Origin: JABDPF01 sp036351575
Lineage (GTDB): Bacteria > Pseudomonadota > Gammaproteobacteria > Xanthomonadales > SZUA-36
DNA length: 45,997 nucleotides
Assembly: GCA_036351575.1 (NCBI GenBank)
Contig: JAZBPJ010000064.1
Coordinates: 1 to 45,997 of the forward strand
Direction of reading: 5' to 3'
Shown: piece after piece, positions 7,772 through 16,296 of the stretch
How positions within the stretch are numbered: position 1 is the first letter of the stretch
How the letters are laid out: each line of letters begins with the position of its first letter
The notes under the pieces: generated by a model
What the model saw: only the letters and a program-made list of their open reading frames with translations
What the model was told of the DNA's origin: nothing
The model's database searches: none
Position numbers and translations under genes: made by a program

Positions 7772-9501
7772 TCTTCGACCGCGCGCACGACCTCGCCGGG
7801 CGTAATCAGCAGGGGCCCCGGACGCGCCAGCACCTTCGTCTCGCAGGAAATTTCGTAATACGAACGCAGGTAACGGTGGAACTGCCGCCCATGGCTTTGC
7901 TCGACGACCAGCACGCGGCTGACGCCGTCCAGCGCGGCGGCCAGTTTTTCCGGGCTTGCGGGCATCAGCAGGCGCAGCGCGACCACGCGCAGCGGCGTCC
8001 CTGAATCCCTTAACCGTGCGGCGGCCTCGCGCACCGCCGAGGTCGTGGAGCCCCAGGTGAGAATCGCCGTCTCGCCGCTGCCGCGGATATCGGCCCAGTG
8101 CTCGCCGTAGTCAAATTGCTCGATTTTTCTCAGCCGCTTGTCCATCTGGGCCGCGTGGTCCGCCGCCGCGGTCGAGGGCTTGCCGCTCTCGCTGTGCTCC
8201 AGGCCGTCCGCGACATAGGCCGTGCAGGGCGTTCCGGGAATGGCCATCGGCGACACGCCGTCCGGCGTCAGGCGGTATCGCAGGTAGTCCTCGCCTTGTT
8301 TCGCCGTCCGGCGCCGCGGAATGTCCGGCAGGCAGTAAACCGGTTCGGGAATCAGGGCGCGCGACTGCGCCAGGTTCTGGTCGGTGAGCACGATGGCGGC
8401 GGTTTGCAGCGCTTCCGCCAGGCGCACTGCCCACTCGGTCACCAGAACACAGTCCGCGTGGTCCAGTGCAGCCAGCACCAGGTGCGGGGCATCGCCATGC
8501 ATACCGTGCAGAGCGATATCCAGGTCGGCCTGCTCCGACTTGGTCGGCACGCCGGTGGACGGTCCGCCGCGCTGCACGTTGACGATGACGGCGGGGACCT
8601 CGGCGGCGACCGACAGGCCGATCGATTCCGACATCAGCGCCAGGCCCGGGCCGGAGGTGGCCGTCAACGAGGGCACACCGCCGAAAGAGGCGCCGATCAC
8701 CATGTTGATCGAGGCCAGTTCATCCTCGGCCTGCACCAGGCTTCCGCCGATCTTTGCGAGTCGCGGCGAAAGCCACTCCAGCAGATCGCTGGCCGGCGTA
8801 ATCGGGTATGCCGCGGCAAAACGGATGCCGCCACGAAGCGCGCCCAGGCCGCAGCCCTCGTTGCCGCTCAGGTCCCAGCGATCGCCGGCGCTCTCCCGCT
8901 CGCAGCTGCCCGGCCCGGTGCGGCGCTTGCGCGCCTCGACGATGACCGGTTCGGTAAAACCCTTTTCAAAAGCCGCCAGGGAACCGTCGACGATCGCCTG
9001 CCCTTTGCGCTCGAACGTATGCCGGATCAGGAGCCCTGCCTCATCGCCGCAGAAATTGAGCCAGTGCGTGAGGATACCGAGCGCGATCATGTTGGGCCGC
9101 CCCATCGGGATTTCCCCGGCCAGCGCCTTCATCGGCACTTCGACCACTTCCAGCCCGAGTTCGCGCACGACGGCAGGCACTTCGCCGGCAGCGGGATCGG
9201 CGATGATCAGGCTTTCGGAGTGCAATGCGATTTCGTCCGCGAACCGGTCGGCGTTCTGCCAGTCCAGCGCCAGCCACAGGTCGAATGCATCGTTCATGCA
9301 CTCGATCGGCTGCGGTCCGATTCGAACCAGTGCAGCCGCTTCGCCGCCGCGGATCTGGGGGCCGAAGGAACGGCGCATGATGCCAAAGCAGCCGTTTTTC
9401 CCGGCCATGTAGAGCAGCAGTTCGCCGGCCGTGATGGAGCCGGCGCCGCCGGAGCCGGTCACGGCAATGGAGATGTCACATCTGCTGGACGTATTCATCA
9501 T
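7762..9501 (-). CDS. korA: 2-oxoglutarate (2-oxoacid):ferredoxin oxidoreductase, fused gamma-alpha subunit
   Basis: A 579-residue fusion typical of the two-subunit KorAB type. Residues about 10-190 are the gamma domain (AVTGSGGAGSITAGELL, FGPQIRGGEA); residues about 205-579 are the alpha domain with GNEGCGLGALRGG, YPITPASDLLEWL, the QAEDELASINMVIGAS segment and SGPGLALMSESIGL. It probably starts at 9501 or 9498 (two consecutive ATG codons). It leads the korA-korB-ferritin-like operon, all overlapping. KorAB of this fused form is also found in aerobes, where it can replace or supplement 2-oxoglutarate dehydrogenase. Confidence 0.92.
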   Translation of the reverse strand: MMNTSSRCDISIAVTGSGGAGSITAGELLLYMAGKNGCFGIMRRSFGPQIRGGEAAALVRIGPQPIECMNDAFDLWLALDWQNADRFADEIALHSESLIIADPAAGEVPAVVRELGLEVVEVPMKALAGEIPMGRPNMIALGILTHWLNFCGDEAGLLIRHTFERKGQAIVDGSLAAFEKGFTEPVIVEARKRRTGPGSCERESAGDRWDLSGNEGCGLGALRGGIRFAAAYPITPASDLLEWLSPRLAKIGGSLVQAEDELASINMVIGASFGGVPSLTATSGPGLALMSESIGLSVAAEVPAVIVNVQRGGPSTGVPTKSEQADLDIALHGMHGDAPHLVLAALDHADCVLVTEWAVRLAEALQTAAIVLTDQNLAQSRALIPEPVYCLPDIPRRRTAKQGEDYLRYRLTPDGVSPMAIPGTPCTAYVADGLEHSESGKPSTAAADHAAQMDKRLRKIEQFDYGEHWADIRGSGETAILTWGSTTSAVREAAARLRDSGTPLRVVALRLLMPASPEKLAAALDGVSRVLVVEQSHGRQFHRYLRSYYEISCETKVLARPGPLLITPGEVVRAVEEWS

Positions 9502-9554
9502 GCGATGTTCTCAGAAGGAATCGTATAACTGGACCGGGTAACGGGCCGGGATCA

Positions 9555-9586
9555 AAAAAGCCGCCATCGGCCGATGGCGGCTTTTT
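9555..9586. terminator. Intrinsic terminator downstream of the DUF3313-like gene
   Basis: A perfect 20-bp palindrome (CCGCCATCGG and complement, 9561-9580) plus one G-C pair is flanked by an A-run (9554-9559) and a T-run (9582-9586). It lies 16 bp past the stop of the minus-strand gene ending at 9602 and insulates it from korA, which starts at 9501. Confidence 0.85.
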
Positions 9587-9601
9587 CGGTCTGGCGACCT
9601 C

Positions 9602-10204
9602 TTACTTGCCGTGTACTTCGTCCAGGGCATTACCCAGCCGGTGGGCAAACGCCGCGAACATCTTCTCGATGTTGCTGATGTTGTTCTCCCGGGTGAATTC
9701 CTTGTATTCGTCCCCGACCGCTTTTTCGCCTTCCAGCAGCAGGAGCAGTTCACCGGTAGCAGCGTCACGCAGCTCGATGCTGGCGCTCAGTTCACCGGTG
9801 CCCAGGGTGGTGACCTGCATGCCGTCCTTGCCGCTGCCGGAACCCGGGCGGATCCACGGCGTTACTGAAAGGATTTCGGCTTCGACTTCGATCACGCCGG
9901 GCGCAGCAGCCTCGGCAAGCTTGCCCTCGAGTTCGGCAGCCATGACGTCGGCATAGATGTCCCTGACTCCTTCGAGGTTTTCGATGTTCAGCTTCCATTC
10001 CTTGGGATCGTCAGCGGCCCAGGGCGGCGGAACCAGCTTGACGTCGTCCAGCTGCAGGGGCTGGACAAGGAATTTGGTGTAAGCGCTCCAGTCAACGCCT
10101 TCCTTGACCCAGGTAGGCTCGGTCTGTGCCCAAAGCGTTGGCGAAAACAGGAACAGGGCCAGAAAGGCCGTCAGTTTCACGCGAATCGAAAACGAAGATT
10201 TCAT
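9602..10204 (-). CDS. Secreted DUF3313-like protein of unknown function
   Basis: A 200-residue exported protein. The signal peptide is clear (KLTAFLALFLFSPTLWA, then Gln), without a lipobox. The mature part begins with a segment (YTKFLVQPLQLDDVKLVPPP) typical of DUF3313 envelope proteins and contains a C-terminal beta-rich part (ELSASIELRDAATGELLL). The start at 10204 is preferred over 10231 because AAGGAG lies 8-13 bp upstream and the upstream extension is not signal-peptide-like. It stands alone between two terminator/divergent regions. Function unknown; a periplasmic or outer-membrane location is inferred. Confidence 0.75.
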   Translation of the reverse strand: MKSSFSIRVKLTAFLALFLFSPTLWAQTEPTWVKEGVDWSAYTKFLVQPLQLDDVKLVPPPWAADDPKEWKLNIENLEGVRDIYADVMAAELEGKLAEAAAPGVIEVEAEILSVTPWIRPGSGSGKDGMQVTTLGTGELSASIELRDAATGELLLLLEGEKAVGDEYKEFTRENNISNIEKMFAAFAHRLGNALDEVHGK

Positions 10205-10390
10205 TCCTTGCTCCTTCAGCGTATTCAGCAAATTCAGCGATATCCGCAGCGGCGGACCGGCCTGTAACTATACCACCACCGCCCGATGGCGGCGACGGGC
10301 GAGAAAATTTCACAAAGCAATCGATCCGGGTCTGAAACGAACGCCAGCCATGCCGGGATCATTTGAGTAAACTGGGCCCGAGACTGCCGC

Positions 10391-12496
10391 ATGAAAAAGC
10401 TGAAAGAAACCTGCCTGATCGTCACGTTGCTGGTGCAAGCCCCGGCTGTATCGGCGGCCGCGAGCAATGCCGGAGACAGCGAAGCACGCGTTCTCGAGGA
10501 AGTCATCGTGGGGGCAACCCGCGCGCCTGCCATGCTGATGGAAATCCCGGCCAACGCTTCGTTACTCGACCGCGAGGATATCGAGGAATTTTCCATGCGC
10601 ACCGTGGATGACATCCTGCGGCAGATTCCCGGTTTCAGTACGTTGCGGGCGGAGGACAGCATTTCGTCCGCCGCGGTCGTCAATACCGTCTCGCTGCGCG
10701 GCCTCGGCGGCAACGCCGCCAGCCGCACGCTGGTAATGCTGGACGGAATTCCTCTGAATAACCCGAATTCATCCGAAATCTTCTGGGCGCGCATCCCCAA
10801 GCACCAGATCGAAAGGATCGAAGTCGTGCGCGGCGGCGGCGCAAACTCCTGGGGAAACCTCTCGATGGGCGGTGTGATCAACATCGTCACCGAAAAACCG
10901 CGCGAAGACGGTCTCGGCTTCACGGGCTCACTGGGTTACCCGCTGACCATCGACGCGGGTCTCTCGGCCAGTGACGTCGCGGGCAAGTGGCGCTATTCGG
11001 CCTATGCCGAGTATTACGATACCGACGGATACCTCAGCGTTCCTGCACAATTCGAGGTCCCCGCCGACCGGAACGTCTGGAAAAAACACGGCATCCTGAA
11101 TGCTCGCGCGGAGTACCGGGCCGGTGAAAACACGCGCCTGTTTCTCGGCGCCAACGGCTTCAGCGAAGATCGCGGCGGCGGCTCTGAAATCGATATCAAC
11201 CTGACGGAGAACCGGTCCGCGGATATCGGCATGGAGACGTTGACCGGCGACGGCGGCAGCTGGACGTTTCGCGCGTTTTACGACGACAACGAACTGGAAG
11301 ACTGGACGGCTGATTTTTCCCCGTCCGGTGAATCCGAAACCGTCCGCTCACTGGATATACAGTCCACCGGAGCCCTGGGCGCCAGCCTGGTCTGGGCGAA
11401 ATCCTTGCCCGGGGGTCATGAGATAAACGCCGGCGCCGACTACCGCTGGACCGACCTCGATTACGCGGAATACTCGCGGTACCTGGGAACGACCCCGCGA
11501 ACCGTCACGAACCTGGCGGCTGCACAGGACATGGGCGGCGTTTTTATCCAGGGCGGCTGGCAGGTCAGCGAGCGCTGGAGGGTCAACGGTTCGCTGCGCT
11601 ACGACTATTTCACCAACACGGGTTCGGACCAGGCGCTCGATCTTGAAAGCGGTCTCGAAACGGATCGCAATTATTACGCATCCAATTCTGAAACCACGAT
11701 CAACCCGAGCATCGGCGCCATTTACCGCCTGAACGACTCGGTCTCGTTCAGGGCGGCCGCTTACAGGGGCTTTCGGGCGCCCACGCTGCGCGAGCTGTAC
11801 CGGGCCAGTTTCGCCCGCGGCGGCGTCATCCTGGTCAACAACCCCTACCTCGAACCCGAGCGTCTGGTCGGTGTCGAGGGCGGCGCGGACTTCTTCCTTG
11901 GCGCCGACGCAACCCTGCGCCTGACCCTGTTTCGAAACACGGTAGAGAACCAGGTTCAGAACATCACCCGCGGCATCAACGGCGCCACGCCCGGGGTCAT
12001 CGAACCCTGCGGTCTGCTCGGCCCCTACGAGACCTGCCGGGAACTGGACAACGTTGGCGAGATGCAGGCAACCGGCCTGGAGGTCGAAGCAGAATGGCGC
12101 CCCGGCACGGAATGGACGCTTCAGTTCAGCTACCTCCACAACGACACCGAGGTCACCGAGGCGCCCGACAATCCCGCGCTTATCGGCACCCCGGTCCGCC
12201 AGGCGCCGAAGAACGCCTTTACCGCGCGGGCACGGCACTACGGCAGCTGGTTCGATACCAGCCTGGTCGCCCGCTACGTCGGTAAACGCTACGAAGACGA
12301 CCTGGCCCGGCTCGAAGTGGACGACTTCCTGCTGTTCGACCTGCGGCTCACGCGGCGGCTGAACGATACGACCGAACTCTTCCTCGCCGTCGAAAACATT
12401 CTCGACGAGGAATACGAGGTAAAGGTCGAGAACGACGGCTTCACCGAGATCGGTAAACCGCGTTTCGTCTACATCGGTCTGAACTACCGCCGCTGA
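10391..12496 (+). CDS. TonB-dependent outer-membrane receptor
   Basis: A 701-residue receptor with a signal peptide (cleavage near residue 22), a TonB box EEVIVGA (36-42), a plug domain (about 50-160; LRGLGGNAASRTLVMLDGIP and IERIEVVRGG with the typical GGVINIVT end) and a beta-barrel to the C-terminus. The barrel shows the usual alternating pattern and the late FLAVENILDEEYEV block. It ends YIGLNYRR rather than with the terminal aromatic residue typical of BamA substrates. The length fits siderophore, haem or cobalamin receptors; no specific ligand motif was recognised. It precedes soeABC on the same strand by 125 bp, but co-function is unproven. Confidence 0.92.
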   Translation: MKKLKETCLIVTLLVQAPAVSAAASNAGDSEARVLEEVIVGATRAPAMLMEIPANASLLDREDIEEFSMRTVDDILRQIPGFSTLRAEDSISSAAVVNTVSLRGLGGNAASRTLVMLDGIPLNNPNSSEIFWARIPKHQIERIEVVRGGGANSWGNLSMGGVINIVTEKPREDGLGFTGSLGYPLTIDAGLSASDVAGKWRYSAYAEYYDTDGYLSVPAQFEVPADRNVWKKHGILNARAEYRAGENTRLFLGANGFSEDRGGGSEIDINLTENRSADIGMETLTGDGGSWTFRAFYDDNELEDWTADFSPSGESETVRSLDIQSTGALGASLVWAKSLPGGHEINAGADYRWTDLDYAEYSRYLGTTPRTVTNLAAAQDMGGVFIQGGWQVSERWRVNGSLRYDYFTNTGSDQALDLESGLETDRNYYASNSETTINPSIGAIYRLNDSVSFRAAAYRGFRAPTLRELYRASFARGGVILVNNPYLEPERLVGVEGGADFFLGADATLRLTLFRNTVENQVQNITRGINGATPGVIEPCGLLGPYETCRELDNVGEMQATGLEVEAEWRPGTEWTLQFSYLHNDTEVTEAPDNPALIGTPVRQAPKNAFTARARHYGSWFDTSLVARYVGKRYEDDLARLEVDDFLLFDLRLTRRLNDTTELFLAVENILDEEYEVKVENDGFTEIGKPRFVYIGLNYRR

Positions 12497-12621
12497 TCCC
12501 ATTCAGTGAGACCATGGCCTGCTGGCCGGACGCGCAACCGGGCTTGCGCCGGATGGATAATCCCTGATTCCGGCATGTTTTTCACGATTTGCTAATATGC
12601 TAAGGTGTTAAGCCCCCGCGC

Positions 12622-15537
12622 GTGAAAAATGAGAGCGAGAAACGGCGTATGGCCTTTCGGCAGGAACGAGTAGACACCTCTCCAAAAGTCTTCGACGAAA
12701 TCAAGAACACGACCTGTTACATGTGCGCCTGCCGTTGCGGTATCCGCGTCCATCTGCTCAACGGCCAGGTTCGTTACATCGAGGGCAATCCCGACCATCC
12801 GGTCAACAAGGGCGTGCTTTGCGGAAAAGGCTCCTCCGGCATCATGCAGCACCTTTCCCCGGCCCGCCTGAGCAATCCGCTGAAACGGGTCGGGCCGCGC
12901 GGCAGCGGCGAGTTCGAGGAGATCAGCTGGGAAGAAGCCATGGAACTGGCTGTCGGCTGGCTGGATAACTGCCGCCGCACGGATCCGCGACGCCTGGCGT
13001 TTTTCACCGGACGCGACCAGAGCCAGTCGGTTACCGCGATGTGGGCGTCCAAGTTCGGCACGCCGAACCACGCCGCCCATGGCGGATTCTGTTCCGTGAA
13101 CATGGCCGCTGCGGGCCTCTACACCATCGGCGGGTCGTTCTGGGAATTCGGCGAGCCCGACTGGGAGCATACGCGCTATTTCATGATGTTCGGTGTCGCG
13201 GAAGACCATGACTCCAATCCGATCAAGACCGGGCTGGGGCAGCTCAAGGGCCGCGAGGACGCCAAGTTTGTCTCGGTCAACCCGGTGCGTACCGGTTACT
13301 CGGCCATCGCCGATGAATGGATCGGTATCCGGCCGGGCACGGACGGTTTGTTCGTGCTGGCGCTGGTTCACGAACTGCTGAAGTCGCAGAAGGTCGACCT
13401 CGATTACCTGGTCCGCTACACCAATGCGCCCTGGCTGGTGCGCGAACAGCCCGGTCACCCGGAGCACGGCCTGTTTCTGAGAGACGAAGACGGCAACCCG
13501 CTGGCCTGGGACCGGGAAAACAACATGCCCGTCAATGCCCTGCTGCCGGACATCGGCCCGGCGCTGGCCGGAACATTTGAAATGCCGGACGGCGTGAAGG
13601 CCCGGCCCGCATTTGAACTCATGGCCAACCGTTACCTCGATGCGTCTTACTCGGCCGAGAAAGTCGCGGAACGCACGGGCGTATCCGCCGAAACGACCCG
13701 CCGCGTTGCCGCCGAGCTGGCGCATGCCGCCTTCGAGCAGGAAATCGAACTGGAAGTCGAATGGACGGACTGGGCAGGCCGCAAGCACGACCGCATGATC
13801 GGGCGGCCCGTCGCGATGCACGCGATGCGGGGAATTTCAGCCCACTCGAACGGTTTTCATACCTGCCGCGCCATTCACCTGCTGCAGATGCTGCTGGGCA
13901 GCATCGACTGCCCGGGCGGCTTCCGCTACAAACCGCCGTTCCCGCGGCCCTGCCCGCCGGGGCCAAAGCCTGCGGGCAAGCCCGGCGAGGTCAAGCCGAT
14001 GGAGCCGATGCCCGGCCCGCCGCTGGGATTCACGACCGGCCCGGAAGACCTGCTGGTAGATGAAAACGGCAATCCCTGCCGCATCGACAAGGGGTTTTCC
14101 TGGGAGCACCCCGTTTCCTCGCATGGCCTGATGCACATGGTCATTCACAATGCCTGGGCGGCGGATCCCTACCCGATCGACACGCTGTTCCTCTACATGG
14201 CGAACATGGCCTGGAACTCTTCGATGAATACGAAGGGCACGCTGGACATGCTCACCGACATCGACCCCGAAACCGGCGAATACCGCATTCCGCATATCAT
14301 CTATTCGGATGCGTACGCCTCGGAGACCAGCTACTACGCCGACCTGCTGCTGCCGGATACGACTTACCTGGAACGCTGGGACTGCATCAGCCTGCTGGAC
14401 CGCCCGATCAGTTCGGCGCACGGGCCATCGGACTCAATCCGCCAACCCGTGGTGCAGCCGGACCGCAACGTTCGCCCTTTCCAGGACGTTCTGATCGACC
14501 TCGGTGCGCGGCTCGGCCTGCCCGGCTTTGTCAACGAGGACGGAGCACCCAAGTACCCCGGCGGCTACGCCGATTACATGGTGAACCACGAGCGGGCGCC
14601 CGGGCTGGGGCCGCTCGCCGGCTGGCGCGGCGAAGACGGAGAATCCTTTGGCCGCGGTGCTCCTAACCCGGACCAATTGCAAAAGTACATCGAAAACGGA
14701 GGTTTCTGGCATCACACGCTGCCGAAGTCCCAGCAATACTATAAGCATGCGAACAGGGACTATCTCGAGTTTGCCGAGCACATGGGCTTCATCCCCAGGG
14801 CCGAGCAGATCGTGATGCAGATCTACAGCGAACCGCTGCAGCGGTTCCGCCTGGCCGCCGAGGGGCATGGCGATGTACAGCCGCCGGATGACTTGCGTGA
14901 ACGTGTCAAGACGTATTTCGATCCACTGCCGATCTGGTACCAGCCGATCGAAGAAAGCATGGTCTCCCTGGACGAATACCCGATCCACGCGATCACCCAG
15001 CGGCCGATGGCCATGTACCACTCCTGGGGATCGCAGAATGCCTGGCTGCGGCAGATTCACGGCTACAACCGCCTGTGCATGCACCGTGACCTGGCACAGG
15101 AAATCGGGGTCGGCGACGACGATTGGGTTTACGTGGAAAGCCACAACGGCCGCATCAAGTGCCAGGTGAAAACCATGACCGGCGTCGAGCGCGGCACCGT
15201 ATGGACCTGGAACGCCATCGGCAAACGCCGCGGCGCCTGGAATCTCGACAAGGATTCTGCGGAGGGCGAAAAGGGCTTCCTGCTGAACCACCTGATATCC
15301 GAACTCCTGCCGGCAGGCTCAGGCGGGCGGCGCATGAGCAATTCGGATCCGGTCACCGGCCAGGCGGCCTGGTTCGACCTGCGCGTCAGGATCACGCGGG
15401 CCGATGACAAAGAGAAACGCAGCGAGCCGGTATTCGAACCGCTCAAGCGTCTGCCCGGTGCGCTGGACCGGCCGAAGGACCTGCGGTTCGGAGAAGAGTT
15501 CCTGCCCGAGGGCAGCTGGCGGAGGAAGCAGTCATGA
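12622..15537 (+). CDS. soeA: Sulfite dehydrogenase (quinone), molybdopterin catalytic subunit SoeA
   Basis: Member of the molybdopterin bis-guanine dinucleotide (DMSO reductase) superfamily, 971 residues. The N-terminal [4Fe-4S] site is Cys32, Cys35, Cys39 and Cys67 (TTCYMCACRCG and GVLCGKGS). Cys157 in HGGFCSVNMAAAG is the probable molybdenum ligand. No twin-arginine signal precedes the cluster, so the enzyme should face the cytoplasm, as described for SoeABC of Allochromatium vinosum and unlike periplasmic PsrA/PhsA. The neighbours are an SoeB-type ferredoxin (4-bp overlap) and a DmsC-type anchor. The start is GTG at 12622; ATG at 12649 is a possible alternative because neither has a convincing Shine-Dalgarno. 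Sulfite as electron donor is inferred from the gene set. Confidence 0.83.
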   Translation: MKNESEKRRMAFRQERVDTSPKVFDEIKNTTCYMCACRCGIRVHLLNGQVRYIEGNPDHPVNKGVLCGKGSSGIMQHLSPARLSNPLKRVGPRGSGEFEEISWEEAMELAVGWLDNCRRTDPRRLAFFTGRDQSQSVTAMWASKFGTPNHAAHGGFCSVNMAAAGLYTIGGSFWEFGEPDWEHTRYFMMFGVAEDHDSNPIKTGLGQLKGREDAKFVSVNPVRTGYSAIADEWIGIRPGTDGLFVLALVHELLKSQKVDLDYLVRYTNAPWLVREQPGHPEHGLFLRDEDGNPLAWDRENNMPVNALLPDIGPALAGTFEMPDGVKARPAFELMANRYLDASYSAEKVAERTGVSAETTRRVAAELAHAAFEQEIELEVEWTDWAGRKHDRMIGRPVAMHAMRGISAHSNGFHTCRAIHLLQMLLGSIDCPGGFRYKPPFPRPCPPGPKPAGKPGEVKPMEPMPGPPLGFTTGPEDLLVDENGNPCRIDKGFSWEHPVSSHGLMHMVIHNAWAADPYPIDTLFLYMANMAWNSSMNTKGTLDMLTDIDPETGEYRIPHIIYSDAYASETSYYADLLLPDTTYLERWDCISLLDRPISSAHGPSDSIRQPVVQPDRNVRPFQDVLIDLGARLGLPGFVNEDGAPKYPGGYADYMVNHERAPGLGPLAGWRGEDGESFGRGAPNPDQLQKYIENGGFWHHTLPKSQQYYKHANRDYLEFAEHMGFIPRAEQIVMQIYSEPLQRFRLAAEGHGDVQPPDDLRERVKTYFDPLPIWYQPIEESMVSLDEYPIHAITQRPMAMYHSWGSQNAWLRQIHGYNRLCMHRDLAQEIGVGDDDWVYVESHNGRIKCQVKTMTGVERGTVWTWNAIGKRRGAWNLDKDSAEGEKGFLLNHLISELLPAGSGGRRMSNSDPVTGQAAWFDLRVRITRADDKEKRSEPVFEPLKRLPGALDRPKDLRFGEEFLPEGSWRRKQS

Positions 15538-16280
15538 CGATGCTGCCGAAAAAAACGAAGAAAAAGCTGGGCCTGGTCACGGATCTCGATATCTGCGTGG
15601 GATGCCATGCCTGTGCAGTCAACTGCAAGGAATGGAATACCGGTGGTCACTCCGCCCCCCTGACGGATCTGAACGCTTACGGCAAAGACCCCAGCGGGGT
15701 CTGGTTCAACCGGGTGCACATTTACGAGACGGACAACGGTGACTCCACCCAGACCGTCAATTTCCCCCGCTCCTGCCTGCATTGCGAACAGCCGGACTGC
15801 GTGACGGTCTGCCCGACCGGCGCCTCCTACAAGCGCGAGGAGGACGGTATCGTGCTGGTCGACGCCGAAAAGTGCATCGGCTGCAAGCTCTGCTCCTGGG
15901 CCTGCGCCTACGGCGCCCGCGAGTACGACGAAACCGACGGGATCATGAAAAAATGCACGCTGTGCATCGATCGAATTTACAACGAGAACCTGCCCGAGGC
16001 CGAACGTCAGCCGGCCTGTGTGACGACCTGTCCCGCAAACGCCCGTCATTTCGGTGACCTGGGTGACCCGGAATCGGATATCTCGAAGCTCGTTGAGCGG
16101 CGCGGCGGGTTCCAACTGATGCCTGAAACCGGCTACGAACCCGTCAACCGCTACCTGCCGCCGCGGCCGCGCAAAAACCGCGCCGGGGACACCGGCGCAG
16201 CCGCCGAGCTGCAGGGCGCCGAACAAACGAAGCAGTCCAGCGAATTTTTCAGCTGGCTGGACCGCAAGCTTTCACGTTAG
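15534..16280 (+). CDS. soeB: Sulfite dehydrogenase iron-sulfur subunit SoeB
   Basis: A 248-residue electron-transfer subunit with sixteen cysteines arranged for four [4Fe-4S] clusters: Cys21/24/27/31 (CVGCHACAVNC), 81/84/89/93, 114/117/120/124 (CIGCKLCSWAC) and 141/144/162/166. This is the DmsB/PsrB-like pattern. The segment VNCKEWNTGG followed by a GKDPSGVWFNRVH block resembles SoeB. It carries electrons from SoeA to the membrane anchor and quinone pool. The ATG overlaps the soeA stop by 4 bp; no signal sequence is visible, consistent with cytoplasmic location. Confidence 0.87.
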   Translation: MTMLPKKTKKKLGLVTDLDICVGCHACAVNCKEWNTGGHSAPLTDLNAYGKDPSGVWFNRVHIYETDNGDSTQTVNFPRSCLHCEQPDCVTVCPTGASYKREEDGIVLVDAEKCIGCKLCSWACAYGAREYDETDGIMKKCTLCIDRIYNENLPEAERQPACVTTCPANARHFGDLGDPESDISKLVERRGGFQLMPETGYEPVNRYLPPRPRKNRAGDTGAAAELQGAEQTKQSSEFFSWLDRKLSR

Positions 16281-16296
16281 GAGGAAGGAACAGCAA

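Noticed and set aside
8098..9528. Long open frames (up to 476 codons) on the plus strand opposite korA
   Set aside because: They mirror the GC-rich codon pattern of korA, have no recognisable domain and no ribosome site; korA on the other strand has clear family motifs.
11348..12502. Minus-strand frame of 384 codons opposite the TonB receptor
   Set aside because: Antisense shadow of a confidently recognised receptor; no domain or start signal.
12622..15537. Interpretation as polysulfide or thiosulfate reductase (PsrA/PhsA)
   Set aside because: No Tat signal, DmsC-type instead of NrfD/PsrC-type anchor, and SoeB-like ferredoxin subunit favour SoeABC.
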